Below, one piece after another: positions 33,622 through 42,998 of a DNA stretch of 43,945 bases. Origin of the DNA: Pirellulales bacterium (GTDB lineage: Bacteria; Planctomycetota; Planctomycetia; Pirellulales; JACPPG01); contig DASZWQ010000015.1 of NCBI GenBank assembly GCA_035546535.1, positions 1-43,945 on the forward strand, in the 5' to 3' direction. The notes beneath the pieces were generated by a model. That model did not search any database and was not told the DNA's origin. It saw only the letters and a list, made by a program, of their open reading frames with translations. Position 1 is the first letter of the stretch. Every line of letters begins with the position of its first letter. The translations under genes were made by a program, and so were the position numbers.

Positions 33622-35145
33622 GTGAGCGCCACGATGGGTACGAAGTCTCTGCAACTTTCGACGGCGCTGATGCTGGCATTAGCGCCCGCTGCATGGCGGG
33701 CCGATGGCGCGCCGCCAGCCGATGCCGGTGAGCCCAAATCCGCGACGAGCTCCAGCGAACAGCCGCCGGCCCCGCGCGAAGCTGTTGCCGGCTCCTGGGT
33801 CGGCACGCTGGATGCCGGCGTCAAGCTGCGGATTGTTTTCAACATCGAGCAATCGGCAGACGGAACGTTCAAGGCCACGCTCGACAGCCCGGATCAGGGG
33901 GCGAAAGGCATCCGCATCGATGAAACCACGTTTGCCGACGGCGAATTGAAGCTCACGTCCAAGGCGCTGCGCGCGACGTTCAAAGGAAAACTTGCGAATG
34001 GCGAAATCGCCGGCACGTTTACGCAAGGCGGTACGGCGTTGCCGCTCGCGCTGAAGCCGGCCGAGAAGGCGCCAGAAATCAAGCGTCCGCAAGTTCCGAA
34101 AAAGCCGTATCCCTACGAAGAGCGCGAGGTCACGGTCGAAAACAAACCCGCCGGCGTCAAGCTGGCTGGCACGTTGACAGTGCCCAAGGGCGACAAGCCG
34201 TTCCCTGCGGTGTTGCTCATCTCCGGTTCAGGCCCGCAAGATCGAGACGAATCGCTGCTGGGCCATCAGCCTTTTCTGGTGTTAGCCGATTATTTGACGC
34301 GGCGCGGCATTGCCGTATTGCGGCTCGATGATCGCGGCGTTGGCGGCTCGAGCGGCGACCTCGCAACGTCCACAACCGATGACCTGGCGGGCGACGCGCT
34401 CGCCGCCGTCGAGTTTCTCAAGTCGTGCGCGGAATTCGATCCGCAGCGGATCGGACTCGTGGGGCATAGTGAAGGAGGCCTGATTGCGCCGCTGGCCGCA
34501 AGTCGCTCCGACGACGTCAAGTTCATTGTACTGATCGCCGGACCCGGCGTGACCGGCGAAGAAATACTCTACGCGCAGGGGGAATTAATCTCGCGCGCCG
34601 GAGGTGGTGGCGACGCGGCGACTAAGTTTCAGCGCGCCTTGCAGGAAAAGCTGTTTGCGATCGTGAAGGATTTCGAACGTCAAGCGGCCGCCGCGCCGGG
34701 CGACATGCCCCCCGATACTGCCGAGGTCGAGAAGAAACTCGTGGCCGCCATCACGGGCCTCTCGATCCTGCTGCCTGAAGACAAACGCAAGGCGGCCGAA
34801 GCGCAAGCCCAGGCTCAAGCCCGATCGCTCGTGACGCCGTGGTTCCGTTACTTTCTTTCGTACGATCCGCGTCCCACGCTCGCGAAGGTTCACTGCCCGG
34901 TGCTGGCCGTGATCGGGGAGCGGGACTTGCAGGTTCCGCCAGCGCAGAACCTTCCCGAGATCGAGAAGGCACTCAAGGCGGCAGGCAACGGCAATTACAC
35001 GCTGCACGAATTGCCCACTCTCAACCACTTGTTGCAGACGTGTACGACTGGGGCCCCCTCGGAGTATGGGCAGATCGAGGAGACCATGGCCCCCTCAGCG
35101 CTGGCACTGATTGGCGATTGGATTAGCCAACAATCCGGGCACTGA
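33622..35145 (+). CDS. secreted alpha/beta hydrolase with N-terminal beta domain
   Basis: The 507-residue protein has an Ala-rich signal peptide (LSTALMLALAPAAWRADG). Residues 50-160 form a beta-rich domain (GSWVGTLDAGVKLRIVFNI, GEIAGTFTQGGTALPLAL) of the type often placed before secreted hydrolases. Residues 170-505 are an alpha/beta hydrolase: KPFPAVLLISGSGPQDRDE (oxyanion region), GIAVLRLDDRGVGGSSGD, nucleophile Ser283 in LVGHSEGGLIAPLA, acid in VIGERDLQVPP, and His in LPTLNHLLQ. A helical lid-like insert (about 315-405) interrupts the fold. It is probably a periplasmic esterase or peptidase-like enzyme with unknown substrate. GTG 33622 has GAGGA 12 nt upstream; ATG 33634 is an alternative. 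It follows the CPWCH protein by 15 bp and could share its transcript. Confidence 0.88.
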   Translation: MSATMGTKSLQLSTALMLALAPAAWRADGAPPADAGEPKSATSSSEQPPAPREAVAGSWVGTLDAGVKLRIVFNIEQSADGTFKATLDSPDQGAKGIRIDETTFADGELKLTSKALRATFKGKLANGEIAGTFTQGGTALPLALKPAEKAPEIKRPQVPKKPYPYEEREVTVENKPAGVKLAGTLTVPKGDKPFPAVLLISGSGPQDRDESLLGHQPFLVLADYLTRRGIAVLRLDDRGVGGSSGDLATSTTDDLAGDALAAVEFLKSCAEFDPQRIGLVGHSEGGLIAPLAASRSDDVKFIVLIAGPGVTGEEILYAQGELISRAGGGGDAATKFQRALQEKLFAIVKDFERQAAAAPGDMPPDTAEVEKKLVAAITGLSILLPEDKRKAAEAQAQAQARSLVTPWFRYFLSYDPRPTLAKVHCPVLAVIGERDLQVPPAQNLPEIEKALKAAGNGNYTLHELPTLNHLLQTCTTGAPSEYGQIEETMAPSALALIGDWISQQSGH

Positions 35146-35395
35146 TCGGCGGCCAGGTTCTCGATCTGAATTGGTCGGTCGCCGGCTTTGCCAAGTGCCC
35201 TGGAATGCGCCATTTCCCCAGATTCGCCACGCGAAAATGTGGCCAGAAAAACCTTGCAGAATCGCAAGGAATCCGTAAACTTAAGAAATCGTAATAGACG
35301 ACGCTCTGATTATGCGGCTTTTACGGAACCAGGTTCGGGAGGGCCGATCAGGCCCATCGCGATCCTATTCGACCGGGAAACGGGGATTCGAATCG

Positions 35396-35758
35396 ATGAG
35401 CGGAATTCGCATCTTCCAACTGCTGGAACCTTTAATGGCCGGAAGCAGTGCCAAGGCTCGACTCCTGAACTGGAATGGTGAGCGCTATACCTCAAGCGCC
35501 TTTGCGACCGTCACGGTTCATGACTTCGTAGGAGAACATGGTTCGGCCGGCGACCGCGGTTATTGCTACTTGTCGGATGATTCGCACCGCTGGGAGGTGC
35601 TGGGCACCCTGGCCGACCACGGCATTCATCGCAGAGAACAGAACGCCGCTGCGGGGAAGGATGAGCGAGAGGATGGAGCAAGGGAAAACCGTCGACCCTT
35701 GTTCCCCGCCCTGGGGCAGGGCTCGCATGATGATTGGCCGAGTTCGGCGCTCATGTAA
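35396..35758 (+). CDS. small uncharacterised protein, planctomycete type
   Basis: The 120-residue product begins MSGIRIFQLLEPLMAGSSAK, continues ARLLNWNGERYTSSAFATV and VHDFVGEHGSAGDRGYCYLS, and has SHRWEVLGTL. The Ser-Ala-Lys-Ala/LLxWNG/GDRGY/WEV order resembles short proteins I recall from planctomycetes and some phage-like clusters, of unknown function. The last 45 residues are hydrophilic and low-complexity, which could mean a frameshifted or decayed tail. ATG 35396 is chosen since the conserved part starts there. A perfect terminator follows at 35804. There are no partner genes. Confidence 0.5.
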   Translation: MSGIRIFQLLEPLMAGSSAKARLLNWNGERYTSSAFATVTVHDFVGEHGSAGDRGYCYLSDDSHRWEVLGTLADHGIHRREQNAAAGKDEREDGARENRRPLFPALGQGSHDDWPSSALM

Positions 35759-35803
35759 ATGTCGCCGGGCTTGGGGATGCGGGATCGCTCGTTCTTCATT
35801 CGG

Positions 35804-35845
35804 GACGCGGTCGGAATGATGCCACATCCGACCGCGTCTTTTTTT
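35804..35845 (+). terminator. rho-independent terminator
   Basis: GACGCGGTCGGA (35804-35815) pairs perfectly with TCCGACCGCGTC (35827-35838) across an 11-nt loop, followed by seven T (35839-35845). It ends the transcript of the small gene before it and insulates the DUF1549/DUF1553 gene. Confidence 0.93.
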
Positions 35846-36045
35846 CCTCGCGTCCAGCGCCGGTTGCCAACCCTATCATGTCACCGGGGCGATGCCCGCA
35901 GCCAGCCCGTTGCCGGTCGCGATGCGGTCGGTATTTGCTCGCATTTGCCCCCGGCGTTCGGTAAAATCCGAATCTACCTGCCCGATCGGTCGCGAGCCGC
36001 CTTGCTCGACACTAACGACTGCCTGCCATCCTGCCCGATCCCACC

Positions 36046-38766
36046 ATGCCAGGGAGCGCGCCCTTGCGGCTTTTTTCGCAACGCATCTTTGGTCTTGTTG
36101 TTCGCGTCGTAAGTACGGCGATGGCGTGCGTTGTGGTCTGCGCTTTACTGACCGGGACGGCTGTGGCACAGGCCGCGCTCAACAAAGATGGTGTACCGCA
36201 GTTTGAAAGCGACGTGCTGCCGATCCTGACAGCGCACTGTCTGAAGTGTCACGGTCGCGAGGCCCGCAAAGCCAGTCTCGACCTGCGGACCATGTCGCTG
36301 ATCGGGCGCGGTGGAGAGAGCGGCCCGGTTCTTGCTCCAGGTAAGCCTGACGAGAGTCCATTGCTGGACCGTATTACGGATAAGTCGATGCCTCCGGAGG
36401 GCGAGTTGCCGTTGACCGCGGAGCAGATCGACGTCATTCGTCGCTGGATCGAGGCGGGGGCGCCCGCTGCCGATGCTTCGGCTGCTGTCGACGACAGTGT
36501 CTCGGAAATCAGTGCCGCCGACCGCGAGTTCTGGGCCTTTCAGCGGCCCGTGCGCCGCGATCCTCCGGTGGTCGATTCGAGCAGCCGCGTCCGCACGCCA
36601 GTCGATTCTTTCTTGCTGGCCAGGCTAACCGAGCGTGGCCTGACGTTTGCCGCCGATGCCGACCGGCAAACGCTCGTGCGGCGCGTGTATTTCGATTTGC
36701 TCGGCCTGCCGCCGACCCCCGCCGAAGTCGCTGAGTTCGTCAACGATCAAACCCCCGATGCGTACGAGCGCTTGCTCGACCGATTGCTCGCTTCGCCCCA
36801 CTTCGGCGAACGCTGGGGCCGGCATTGGCTCGATGCGGCCGGCTATGTCGACGTCTATGGCGGCGACAACGATGCTGGAATCATCAAGTTGGCCGAGGGA
36901 AAATGGCGCTACCGCGACTATGTCATTCGCAGTTTCAACAGTGATAAACCATTCGATCAATTCCTCGCCGAACAACTGGCGGGCGACGAACTGACCGACT
37001 GGCGAGCGGCGGACCATTTCTCGCCGGCCATGCTCGATAACTTGATCGCCACCACGTTCTTGCGCGCAAGTGCGGACGACACCGACGAAAACGAGCTGAA
37101 CACGGCCGATATCCGTCACGGAGTGCTCGCCCGCACCGTCGAGACCGTGGCAAGCAATTTGCTGGGGCTGACGGTGAATTGCGCCCGCTGCCACAGCCAC
37201 AAGTACGACCCCATTCCGCAGGCCGATTATTACCGATTGACGGCGCTCTTCACGCCGGCATTCAATCCGCAGAGCTGGTTGCAGCCGCGCGACAGGGCGC
37301 TGGCCGACATTTCCCCTCGCGAACGTGCGGCAGGCGAAGAGCACAATGCGAAGATTCAAAAGCAACTCGACGAGTCCAGGCGGCAGTTGGCCGACGTGCG
37401 CCGCCCTCATGAAGAGCAGATTTTCGAGGCCAAACTTTCGACCCTGCCTGAGGCGATCCGCGCCGATACCAAAACGGCCGTTCAGACTCCCAAAGAGAAG
37501 CGCAGCGAGGTTCAGAAATATCTCGCCGACAAATTCGCCGCCACGCTGCAAGCGACACCTGGCGAGGTGAACGCCTCGCTGAGCGCTACGGAGCGCGAGC
37601 AAGTGATGCGGCTGGAAACGGACCTCGCCGAGCTGCCGAAGAAGCTGCAAACCTGGGGAAAGATTCAAGCCGTCTACGACTCCGGGCCGGTGCCGACGAC
37701 CTATCTATTGCGGCGCGGCAATCATGACGCGCCGGGCGACGAGGTCTCGCCCGGCTTTCTCAGCGTGCTTTGCGACGAAAGCTCGCGCGACTTGCTCGCA
37801 AGCGCCCGGCCGCAAGGTTCGACGTCGGGGCGACGCCTGGCCTTGGCCCAATGGCTCACGCGACGTGACACACCGGCGGCTGGCCTGACGGCGCGGGTGA
37901 TCATGAATCGCATGTGGCAGCAGTTGTTCGGCGCGGGAATTGTGGAAACGCCCGATAATTTCGGTCATTCCGGCGGGCGGCCGAGCCATCCCGCATTGCT
38001 CGACTGGCTGGCCATCCGCTGGATCGACGAAGGCTACCGTTGGAAGCCGATGCTCAAGCTGCTCATGACGTCGACCGCGTATCGCCAGGCTTCCTCAGTC
38101 GCGCCGACAATGGCGAATGCCAGCGCCGGCGCGAGCGTCCAGGCTGTCGACCCGCAAGCGATCGATCCGGGAAATCAGTTGCTCTGGCATCAACGTCTAC
38201 GTCGCCTCGAGGCCGAGGCGATACGTGACGCGATCCTGGCCGCCGCGGGTACGCTCGACCTGACGCAGTTCGGCGCGCCAGTTCCTGTCGAGTCGCGGCC
38301 CGACGGTTCGGTCGTTATCAAGGCCGCAAAAGAAGGGGCCAGCGATAGTGACCCTGCACCGCGGCGTCGCAGCATCTATGTGCTTGCGCGTCGCAATTAT
38401 CACCTCTCGATGCTGGGGACCTTCGATCAACCGATCATGGCCACGAATTGCACGCGGCGAAATTCCTCGGCCGTGGTCCTGCAATCGTTGGCCATGCTGA
38501 ACGACGACTTCGTAATCGAGCAGGCGGGGCACTTTGCCGCGAACGTCGCGCAGTTGCCGGCGGCCGAGCAGATCGTCACGGCATTTCGGCGTGCCTTGTC
38601 GCGCGAGCCGAGCGCGCAGGAAGCAGCCTGGAGCAACGAATTACTCGACCGGCAATTCGTCCGCTACCGGCCGCAATGCGACAGCGATGCCACGGCCCGG
38701 CAAAAGGCGCTCGCGCATCTCTGCCAGATGCTGCTCAATACCAGCGAGTTTTTGTATGTCCAATAG
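36046..38766 (+). CDS. PSCyt1-DUF1549-DUF1553 planctomycete cytochrome-type protein
   Basis: The 906-residue secreted protein has a signal peptide (hydrophobic core VVRVVSTAMACVVVCALLTG, cleavage near AQA). PSCyt1 follows: LPILTAHCLKCHGREARKAS, with a CXXCH heme site at residue 65, and KSMPPEGELPLTAEQ with the axial Met. DUF1549 (PSCyt2) spans about 175-400 (LLGLPPTPAEVAEFV, SPHFGERWGRHWLDAAGYVD, NCARCHSHKYDPIPQADYY with a second CXXCH at 379). DUF1553 (PSD1) spans about 575-880 (RRLALAQWLTRRDTPAAGL, NRMWQQLFGAGIVETPDNFG, WLAIRWIDEGYRWKPMLKLL). These proteins are abundant in planctomycetes and are nearly always followed, as here, by DUF1501. Their role is unproven; polymer degradation in the periplasm is the usual proposal. 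ATG 36046 gives the full signal peptide. Confidence 0.95.
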   Translation: MPGSAPLRLFSQRIFGLVVRVVSTAMACVVVCALLTGTAVAQAALNKDGVPQFESDVLPILTAHCLKCHGREARKASLDLRTMSLIGRGGESGPVLAPGKPDESPLLDRITDKSMPPEGELPLTAEQIDVIRRWIEAGAPAADASAAVDDSVSEISAADREFWAFQRPVRRDPPVVDSSSRVRTPVDSFLLARLTERGLTFAADADRQTLVRRVYFDLLGLPPTPAEVAEFVNDQTPDAYERLLDRLLASPHFGERWGRHWLDAAGYVDVYGGDNDAGIIKLAEGKWRYRDYVIRSFNSDKPFDQFLAEQLAGDELTDWRAADHFSPAMLDNLIATTFLRASADDTDENELNTADIRHGVLARTVETVASNLLGLTVNCARCHSHKYDPIPQADYYRLTALFTPAFNPQSWLQPRDRALADISPRERAAGEEHNAKIQKQLDESRRQLADVRRPHEEQIFEAKLSTLPEAIRADTKTAVQTPKEKRSEVQKYLADKFAATLQATPGEVNASLSATEREQVMRLETDLAELPKKLQTWGKIQAVYDSGPVPTTYLLRRGNHDAPGDEVSPGFLSVLCDESSRDLLASARPQGSTSGRRLALAQWLTRRDTPAAGLTARVIMNRMWQQLFGAGIVETPDNFGHSGGRPSHPALLDWLAIRWIDEGYRWKPMLKLLMTSTAYRQASSVAPTMANASAGASVQAVDPQAIDPGNQLLWHQRLRRLEAEAIRDAILAAAGTLDLTQFGAPVPVESRPDGSVVIKAAKEGASDSDPAPRRRSIYVLARRNYHLSMLGTFDQPIMATNCTRRNSSAVVLQSLAMLNDDFVIEQAGHFAANVAQLPAAEQIVTAFRRALSREPSAQEAAWSNELLDRQFVRYRPQCDSDATARQKALAHLCQMLLNTSEFLYVQ

Positions 38767-38776
38767 ACGGCCGTGC

Positions 38777-40264
38777 ATGATGGGCAACACAGACGACGAC
38801 GGCTTTTTGCCGGCAGGAGTCTTCACGCGTCGCGACTTGCTGCGCCGCTCGAGCCTGGGCTTCGGCGCTTTGGCATTGCAGGCCTTGCTCGGCGACGAGG
38901 TCCGCGCGGAAATCGCCGCCAACTCTCTTGCGCCGCACGCTGCCGACTTGACGCCCAAGCCGAGCCACTTTCCGGCCCAGGCGCGGGCCGTGATCATGCT
39001 CATGCAGAACGGCGGGCCGGGGCAGATGGAGCTTTTCGATCCCAAGCTGGGCCTGGCCAGCCACGCCGGTCAGACGTTCGGCGAAAAAGTCGAAATGTTT
39101 CAGAAAGGGAGCGAAGCCAACAAGCTGTTGGCCAGTCCGTTCAAGTTTCATGCCGCCGGCAAGTGCGGCATGGAACTGTCCGAGGTCATTCCACACCTGG
39201 CGAGCGTGGCCGACGATTTCTGCCTCATCCGCTCGATGCATAGCGAGCACAACAACCACACCGAAGCGCTGGTGATGTTCAACACCGGCAAGATTTTTCC
39301 CGGCCGACCGGCGCTCGGCTCCTGGATCAGCTACGCCTTGGGGACCGAGAACCAGAACCTGCCTGCGTACATCGTGCTGCGCGATCCCGAGGGCTACAAC
39401 ACCAGCGGAACGCTCCTGTGGCAGAACGCGTGGCTGCCGGCACTCTACCGCGGCACCGAGTTCAGCTCGCAGGGCCCCGCCGTCTTGAACCTGCGCTCGC
39501 GCGTGGCGCCGCCCGAGGGTGCGCAGCGCGACGACCTGGAACTGCTGGCGCGTTTGAACGAAGAGCACCGGCGGCGCTATCCGCACGAGTCGGAACTCGA
39601 CGCCCGGATCCGCAACTACGAACTCGCCGCGCGGATGCAACTGGCCACGGGCGAGACGCTCGACCTTTCCAAAGAGACCGAGACCACGCAAAAGCTATAC
39701 GGGCTCGACAACCCCGAGACCGCCGGGTACGGGTTGCGCTGCCTGATGGCCCGGCGATTGGTCGAGAGCGGCGTCCGTTTCGTGCAGATCTTTCCACCGG
39801 TGAAACCCCAGTTCCAGCCCTGGGATTCGCATACGAACGTCAAAACCGAGAACGAGGCGATTTGCGCGAAGACCGATCGGCCCAGCGCCGGGCTGATCAC
39901 GGATCTCAAACAGCGCGGTCTGCTGGATTCGACGATCGTCCTGTGGAGCGGCGAATTTGGGCGCTTGCCGGTCTCGCAAAATGGCTCGGGCCGCGATCAC
40001 AACCGCAACGCGTTTAGCCTAATTGTAACGGGGGGTGGATTTAAACGCGGGCACGTCCATGGTACGACCGACGAAGTGGGGTATCGCGCCGCCCTTGACC
40101 CGGTTAGCGTCCCGGACCTGCATGCCACGATCCTGCATCAACTGGGCTTCGACCATCGGCGCCTGGCCTACGTTCATCACGGCCGCCCCGAGACGCTGAC
40201 CGATGCGCCCCTGACAAAAGCCCGGGTCGTCCCGGATGTGCTCCAGCAGCCCGTGCAGATTTAG
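38777..40264 (+). CDS. Tat-exported DUF1501 family protein
   Basis: The 495-residue protein has a twin-arginine signal, TRRDLLRRSSLGFGALALQ (residues 17-35). The DUF1501 body is a sulfatase/alkaline-phosphatase-like fold: AVIMLMQNGGPGQMELFDPK (metal-binding strand), VADDFCLIRSMHSEHNNHTE, ALGSWISYALGTENQNLPAY, VRFVQIFPPV, STIVLWSGEFGRLPVSQNG, and GRDHNRNAFSLIVTGGGFKRG. Length is normal. It begins 10 bp after the DUF1549/DUF1553 stop, so the two are one operon and probably one exported system whose partner proteins meet in the periplasm. ATG 38777 is chosen because it places the Arg pair correctly; the open frame extends upstream inside the previous gene. Confidence 0.95.
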   Translation: MMGNTDDDGFLPAGVFTRRDLLRRSSLGFGALALQALLGDEVRAEIAANSLAPHAADLTPKPSHFPAQARAVIMLMQNGGPGQMELFDPKLGLASHAGQTFGEKVEMFQKGSEANKLLASPFKFHAAGKCGMELSEVIPHLASVADDFCLIRSMHSEHNNHTEALVMFNTGKIFPGRPALGSWISYALGTENQNLPAYIVLRDPEGYNTSGTLLWQNAWLPALYRGTEFSSQGPAVLNLRSRVAPPEGAQRDDLELLARLNEEHRRRYPHESELDARIRNYELAARMQLATGETLDLSKETETTQKLYGLDNPETAGYGLRCLMARRLVESGVRFVQIFPPVKPQFQPWDSHTNVKTENEAICAKTDRPSAGLITDLKQRGLLDSTIVLWSGEFGRLPVSQNGSGRDHNRNAFSLIVTGGGFKRGHVHGTTDEVGYRAALDPVSVPDLHATILHQLGFDHRRLAYVHHGRPETLTDAPLTKARVVPDVLQQPVQI

Positions 40265-40563
40265 TCCGCTCAAGTTGCCAGCATTGTTTGCGAAGACTGC
40301 CACGTAACGGAAACGGTAGCAGCATTGCTCTCGACGGGGCTGACCGGCGGGGTGTATGGTCCGTCTGAGACGACCTGCGACGTGCCGAGAATGGCCAGAA
40401 AAGCTGGCTTACGACCGCGACTGGTATGACTTTCGCAACGATCGCCTGCGCTCCTCGGCGGTGCAACGCCCCATGCACGGTCTTAGCACGTCGTTGAGCT
40501 AGTGCGGCTAAGGACATTTAAGGCTTTCCATCTCACAACCGAGAACTTCTACACGCCTACCGC
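40265..40563. other. intergenic region before malQ
   Basis: About 299 bp without a gene. It must contain the malQ promoter, but I see no clear consensus or hairpin. Confidence 0.45.
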
Positions 40564-42489
40564 ATGGACACGGATTGCCACGGGATCGCGCATCAGTTCG
40601 AAGACGCTTTTGGCGTGCTACGGGTGACCTCGCGGGCCACGCGCGATGCCATTCGGCACGCCATGCATGCCGATACCGAGCCAGGACCTGAGCCGCGCGT
40701 GCGCGTGCTCGATCGACGGCGTCGCGCCGCTCTGGCGGTCGGCGCCGGAGAGCTGCGTCTGGAAGACGGCACGACGCTCACGATCGAGAACCGCCTGCCC
40801 GCGGATGTCCCTTTCGGCTACCACGACTTTTTGCCGCGAGGGGCACAGGAACCGATTCGCCTGATCGTAAGCCCCGGCCAGTGCCCGGCCCCGCCCGACA
40901 GGATTTGGGGGTGGGCCGCGCAGCTCTACGCCGTGCGTTCGCAGACGAGTTGGGGCATGGGAGACATGGCCGACCTGCGAGTCTTGGCCGGATGGGCTCG
41001 ACAGTTGGGGGCCGGCTTTGTGCTGGTCAATCCGCTGCCGGCCGTCGATCCGGTCGTGCCGCAGGAGCCGAGCCCTTACTATCCGACGAGCCGGCGATTC
41101 CGCAATCCGCTCTACATTCACATCGAAGACGTTCCCGGGGCGCAGCAGTTGGGGGACGACCTGGCCCGCTTGGCGAAAGCCGGTCGGGCGCTCAGTCAAA
41201 CATCGCGCATCGAACGCGACAAGGTGTTCGTCGCGAAGCAGCAGGCACTCGAGAAAATCTGGCAGAGTTTTCGCGGCGCCCCGGCGTTCGATGACTTTCG
41301 CCGGCAATGGGGAGCGCCGCTTCGACAGTTCGCCACTTTCTGTACCCTGGTCGAGAAGCTGGGCGCAGACTGGTCGCGCTGGCCGGCCGAATATGCGTGC
41401 CCCGAGGCTCCCGCGGTGGCTCGTTTCGAGACGGAAAATCTCCGGCGGGTCGAGTATCACGAGTGGCTGCAATGGCTCATGGATGTGCAACTCGCGGCGG
41501 CGAACAGGACGCTACCCATCGTGCAGGATATGCCTATCGGTATCGCGACCCGTGGCGCCGACGCCTGGACCTGGCAGAATGTTCTGGCCGATGGTGTCGC
41601 GGTCGGCGCGCCTCCCGACATGTACAACACGCAAGGGCAGAACTGGGGCATTCCTCCCTGGGCTCCGCGTTTGTTGAAGCAAGCCCGCTACGAGCCCTTT
41701 ATCCAGACAATCCGGGCTCTGCTGCGGCATGCGGGCGGTTTACGGATCGACCACGTGATGGGACTTTTTCGGCTGTTTTGGATCCCGCGCGGCAAGCCTC
41801 CGGTCGAAGGAACGTACGTCGAATATCCGGCCGAGGACCTGCTGAACATCGTGGCGCTGGAAAGCCATCGCAGCGGAGCCTTTGTCGTCGGCGAGGATTT
41901 AGGGACCGTCGGCAAAAACGTGCGCCGCATGCTGGCCGATGCGAGGATCCTTTCCAACCGGCTTTTGTGGTTCGAGTCGCATCCCCCGAGCGAATATCCC
42001 CGCCTGGCGCTCGCCGCGGTGACGACTCATGATTTGCCGACGATCGCGGGCCTTTGGACGGGCAGCGACCTGGCGGCCCAGGAGGCGCTCGACCTGCGAC
42101 CCAATGTCGAAGCAACGACCGCCATTCGTGATCGGCTGCGGGAGATGACAGGCCTGAGTGAGACGGCCTCGGCCCCCGACGTGGTTCGAGCAACGTACCG
42201 GCTCTTGGCCGGAGCGCCTTCGAGAATTGTGACGGCAACCCTTGAAGATGCCTTGGCGGTCGAAAAACGACCAAACATGCCGGCCACGATCGATGAATGG
42301 CCGAATTGGCGTATTCCGCTACCGCAACCGCTGGAAACATTGCTCGAATCACCGCTCGCCCGGGATATCGCAGCCGCGCTTTCCGGGCGAAGTTCGACGA
42401 AAGCCGCATCGCCAAAGCCGGCTACCGCCAACCAGGCTGACGTAACAGGTCACCAGGTTACTCCTGTTATCGGCCCCTCAGAGCAGTAG
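40564..42489 (+). CDS. malQ: 4-alpha-glucanotransferase (GH77 amylomaltase)
   Basis: The 641-residue cytoplasmic enzyme moves alpha-1,4-glucan segments between maltodextrins or to glucose, acting in glycogen and maltodextrin metabolism. Visible GH77 features are SQTSWGMGDMADLRVLAGWA, SPYYPTSRRFRNPLYI, the loop ADGVAVGAPPDMYNTQGQNW, the nucleophile Asp396 in LRIDHVMGLFRLFWIP, the acid/base Glu444 in VVGEDLGTVG, and the transition-state Asp490 in THDLPTIAGLWTG. An N-terminal domain (1-110, VPFGYHDFL) precedes the barrel. The last 40 residues (after PLARDIAAALSG) are a disordered Ser/Ala/Thr/Pro tail. No glycogen genes are adjacent. ATG 40564 has no strong ribosome site but no better start is seen. 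It stands alone between a 299-bp gap on the left and a 509-bp gap on the right. Confidence 0.95.
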   Translation: MDTDCHGIAHQFEDAFGVLRVTSRATRDAIRHAMHADTEPGPEPRVRVLDRRRRAALAVGAGELRLEDGTTLTIENRLPADVPFGYHDFLPRGAQEPIRLIVSPGQCPAPPDRIWGWAAQLYAVRSQTSWGMGDMADLRVLAGWARQLGAGFVLVNPLPAVDPVVPQEPSPYYPTSRRFRNPLYIHIEDVPGAQQLGDDLARLAKAGRALSQTSRIERDKVFVAKQQALEKIWQSFRGAPAFDDFRRQWGAPLRQFATFCTLVEKLGADWSRWPAEYACPEAPAVARFETENLRRVEYHEWLQWLMDVQLAAANRTLPIVQDMPIGIATRGADAWTWQNVLADGVAVGAPPDMYNTQGQNWGIPPWAPRLLKQARYEPFIQTIRALLRHAGGLRIDHVMGLFRLFWIPRGKPPVEGTYVEYPAEDLLNIVALESHRSGAFVVGEDLGTVGKNVRRMLADARILSNRLLWFESHPPSEYPRLALAAVTTHDLPTIAGLWTGSDLAAQEALDLRPNVEATTAIRDRLREMTGLSETASAPDVVRATYRLLAGAPSRIVTATLEDALAVEKRPNMPATIDEWPNWRIPLPQPLETLLESPLARDIAAALSGRSSTKAASPKPATANQADVTGHQVTPVIGPSEQ

Positions 42490-42998
42490 CCGGGCAAAGC
42501 GAGCCTGGGAGCGAAATCCGGACCCCGATTGGTTGGGCGAACCTGATGCCCGGCCCTGACTTGCCGCGATGTCGATGTTCGCGCGCGCGGCACTTTCCAT
42601 CGTCAAGGCCTTTCCGGCAAAATTCTTGCACTCGGTGCAACCCCAGTTTAGATTAAAAGCCACGCTATCGGTTTTGTTTCATCAAGCGAAACGGTCGCGT
42701 TGAACGGAACATTTTCGCACCGTCGGCCACGAGGCATGGCCCGGGCGAAGAGGGCTAGCGGCTCTCGAGAAGCAGGGGTTTCTAGCAGGCCTGGCGCAAG
42801 ACACGCGCCGCACGACAGGCGCCACACCATAAGCGGTTGTCGAGGGGCTGGTTCACGCTCGCGTCAACGTGACTTTCGCAAACGTGATTTTCGCATCCCT
42901 GGGCGCACAGGGTACTTATGCGCCACAAGATCGACGCGTCGCATCAGGCTCGATACCACCGGCCGGAACGGTAACAAGAACTCAGAGACGGGCGTTTC
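42490..42998. other. intergenic region with a 15-bp tandem repeat
   Basis: No convincing gene. Two adjacent 15-bp units, AACGTGACTTTCGCA (42866-42880) and AACGTGATTTTCGCA (42881-42895), differ by one base and lie 100 bp before the downstream start. They could bind a regulator. An inverted repeat GTTTC/GAAAC (42676-42692) is too short to interpret. Confidence 0.5.
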
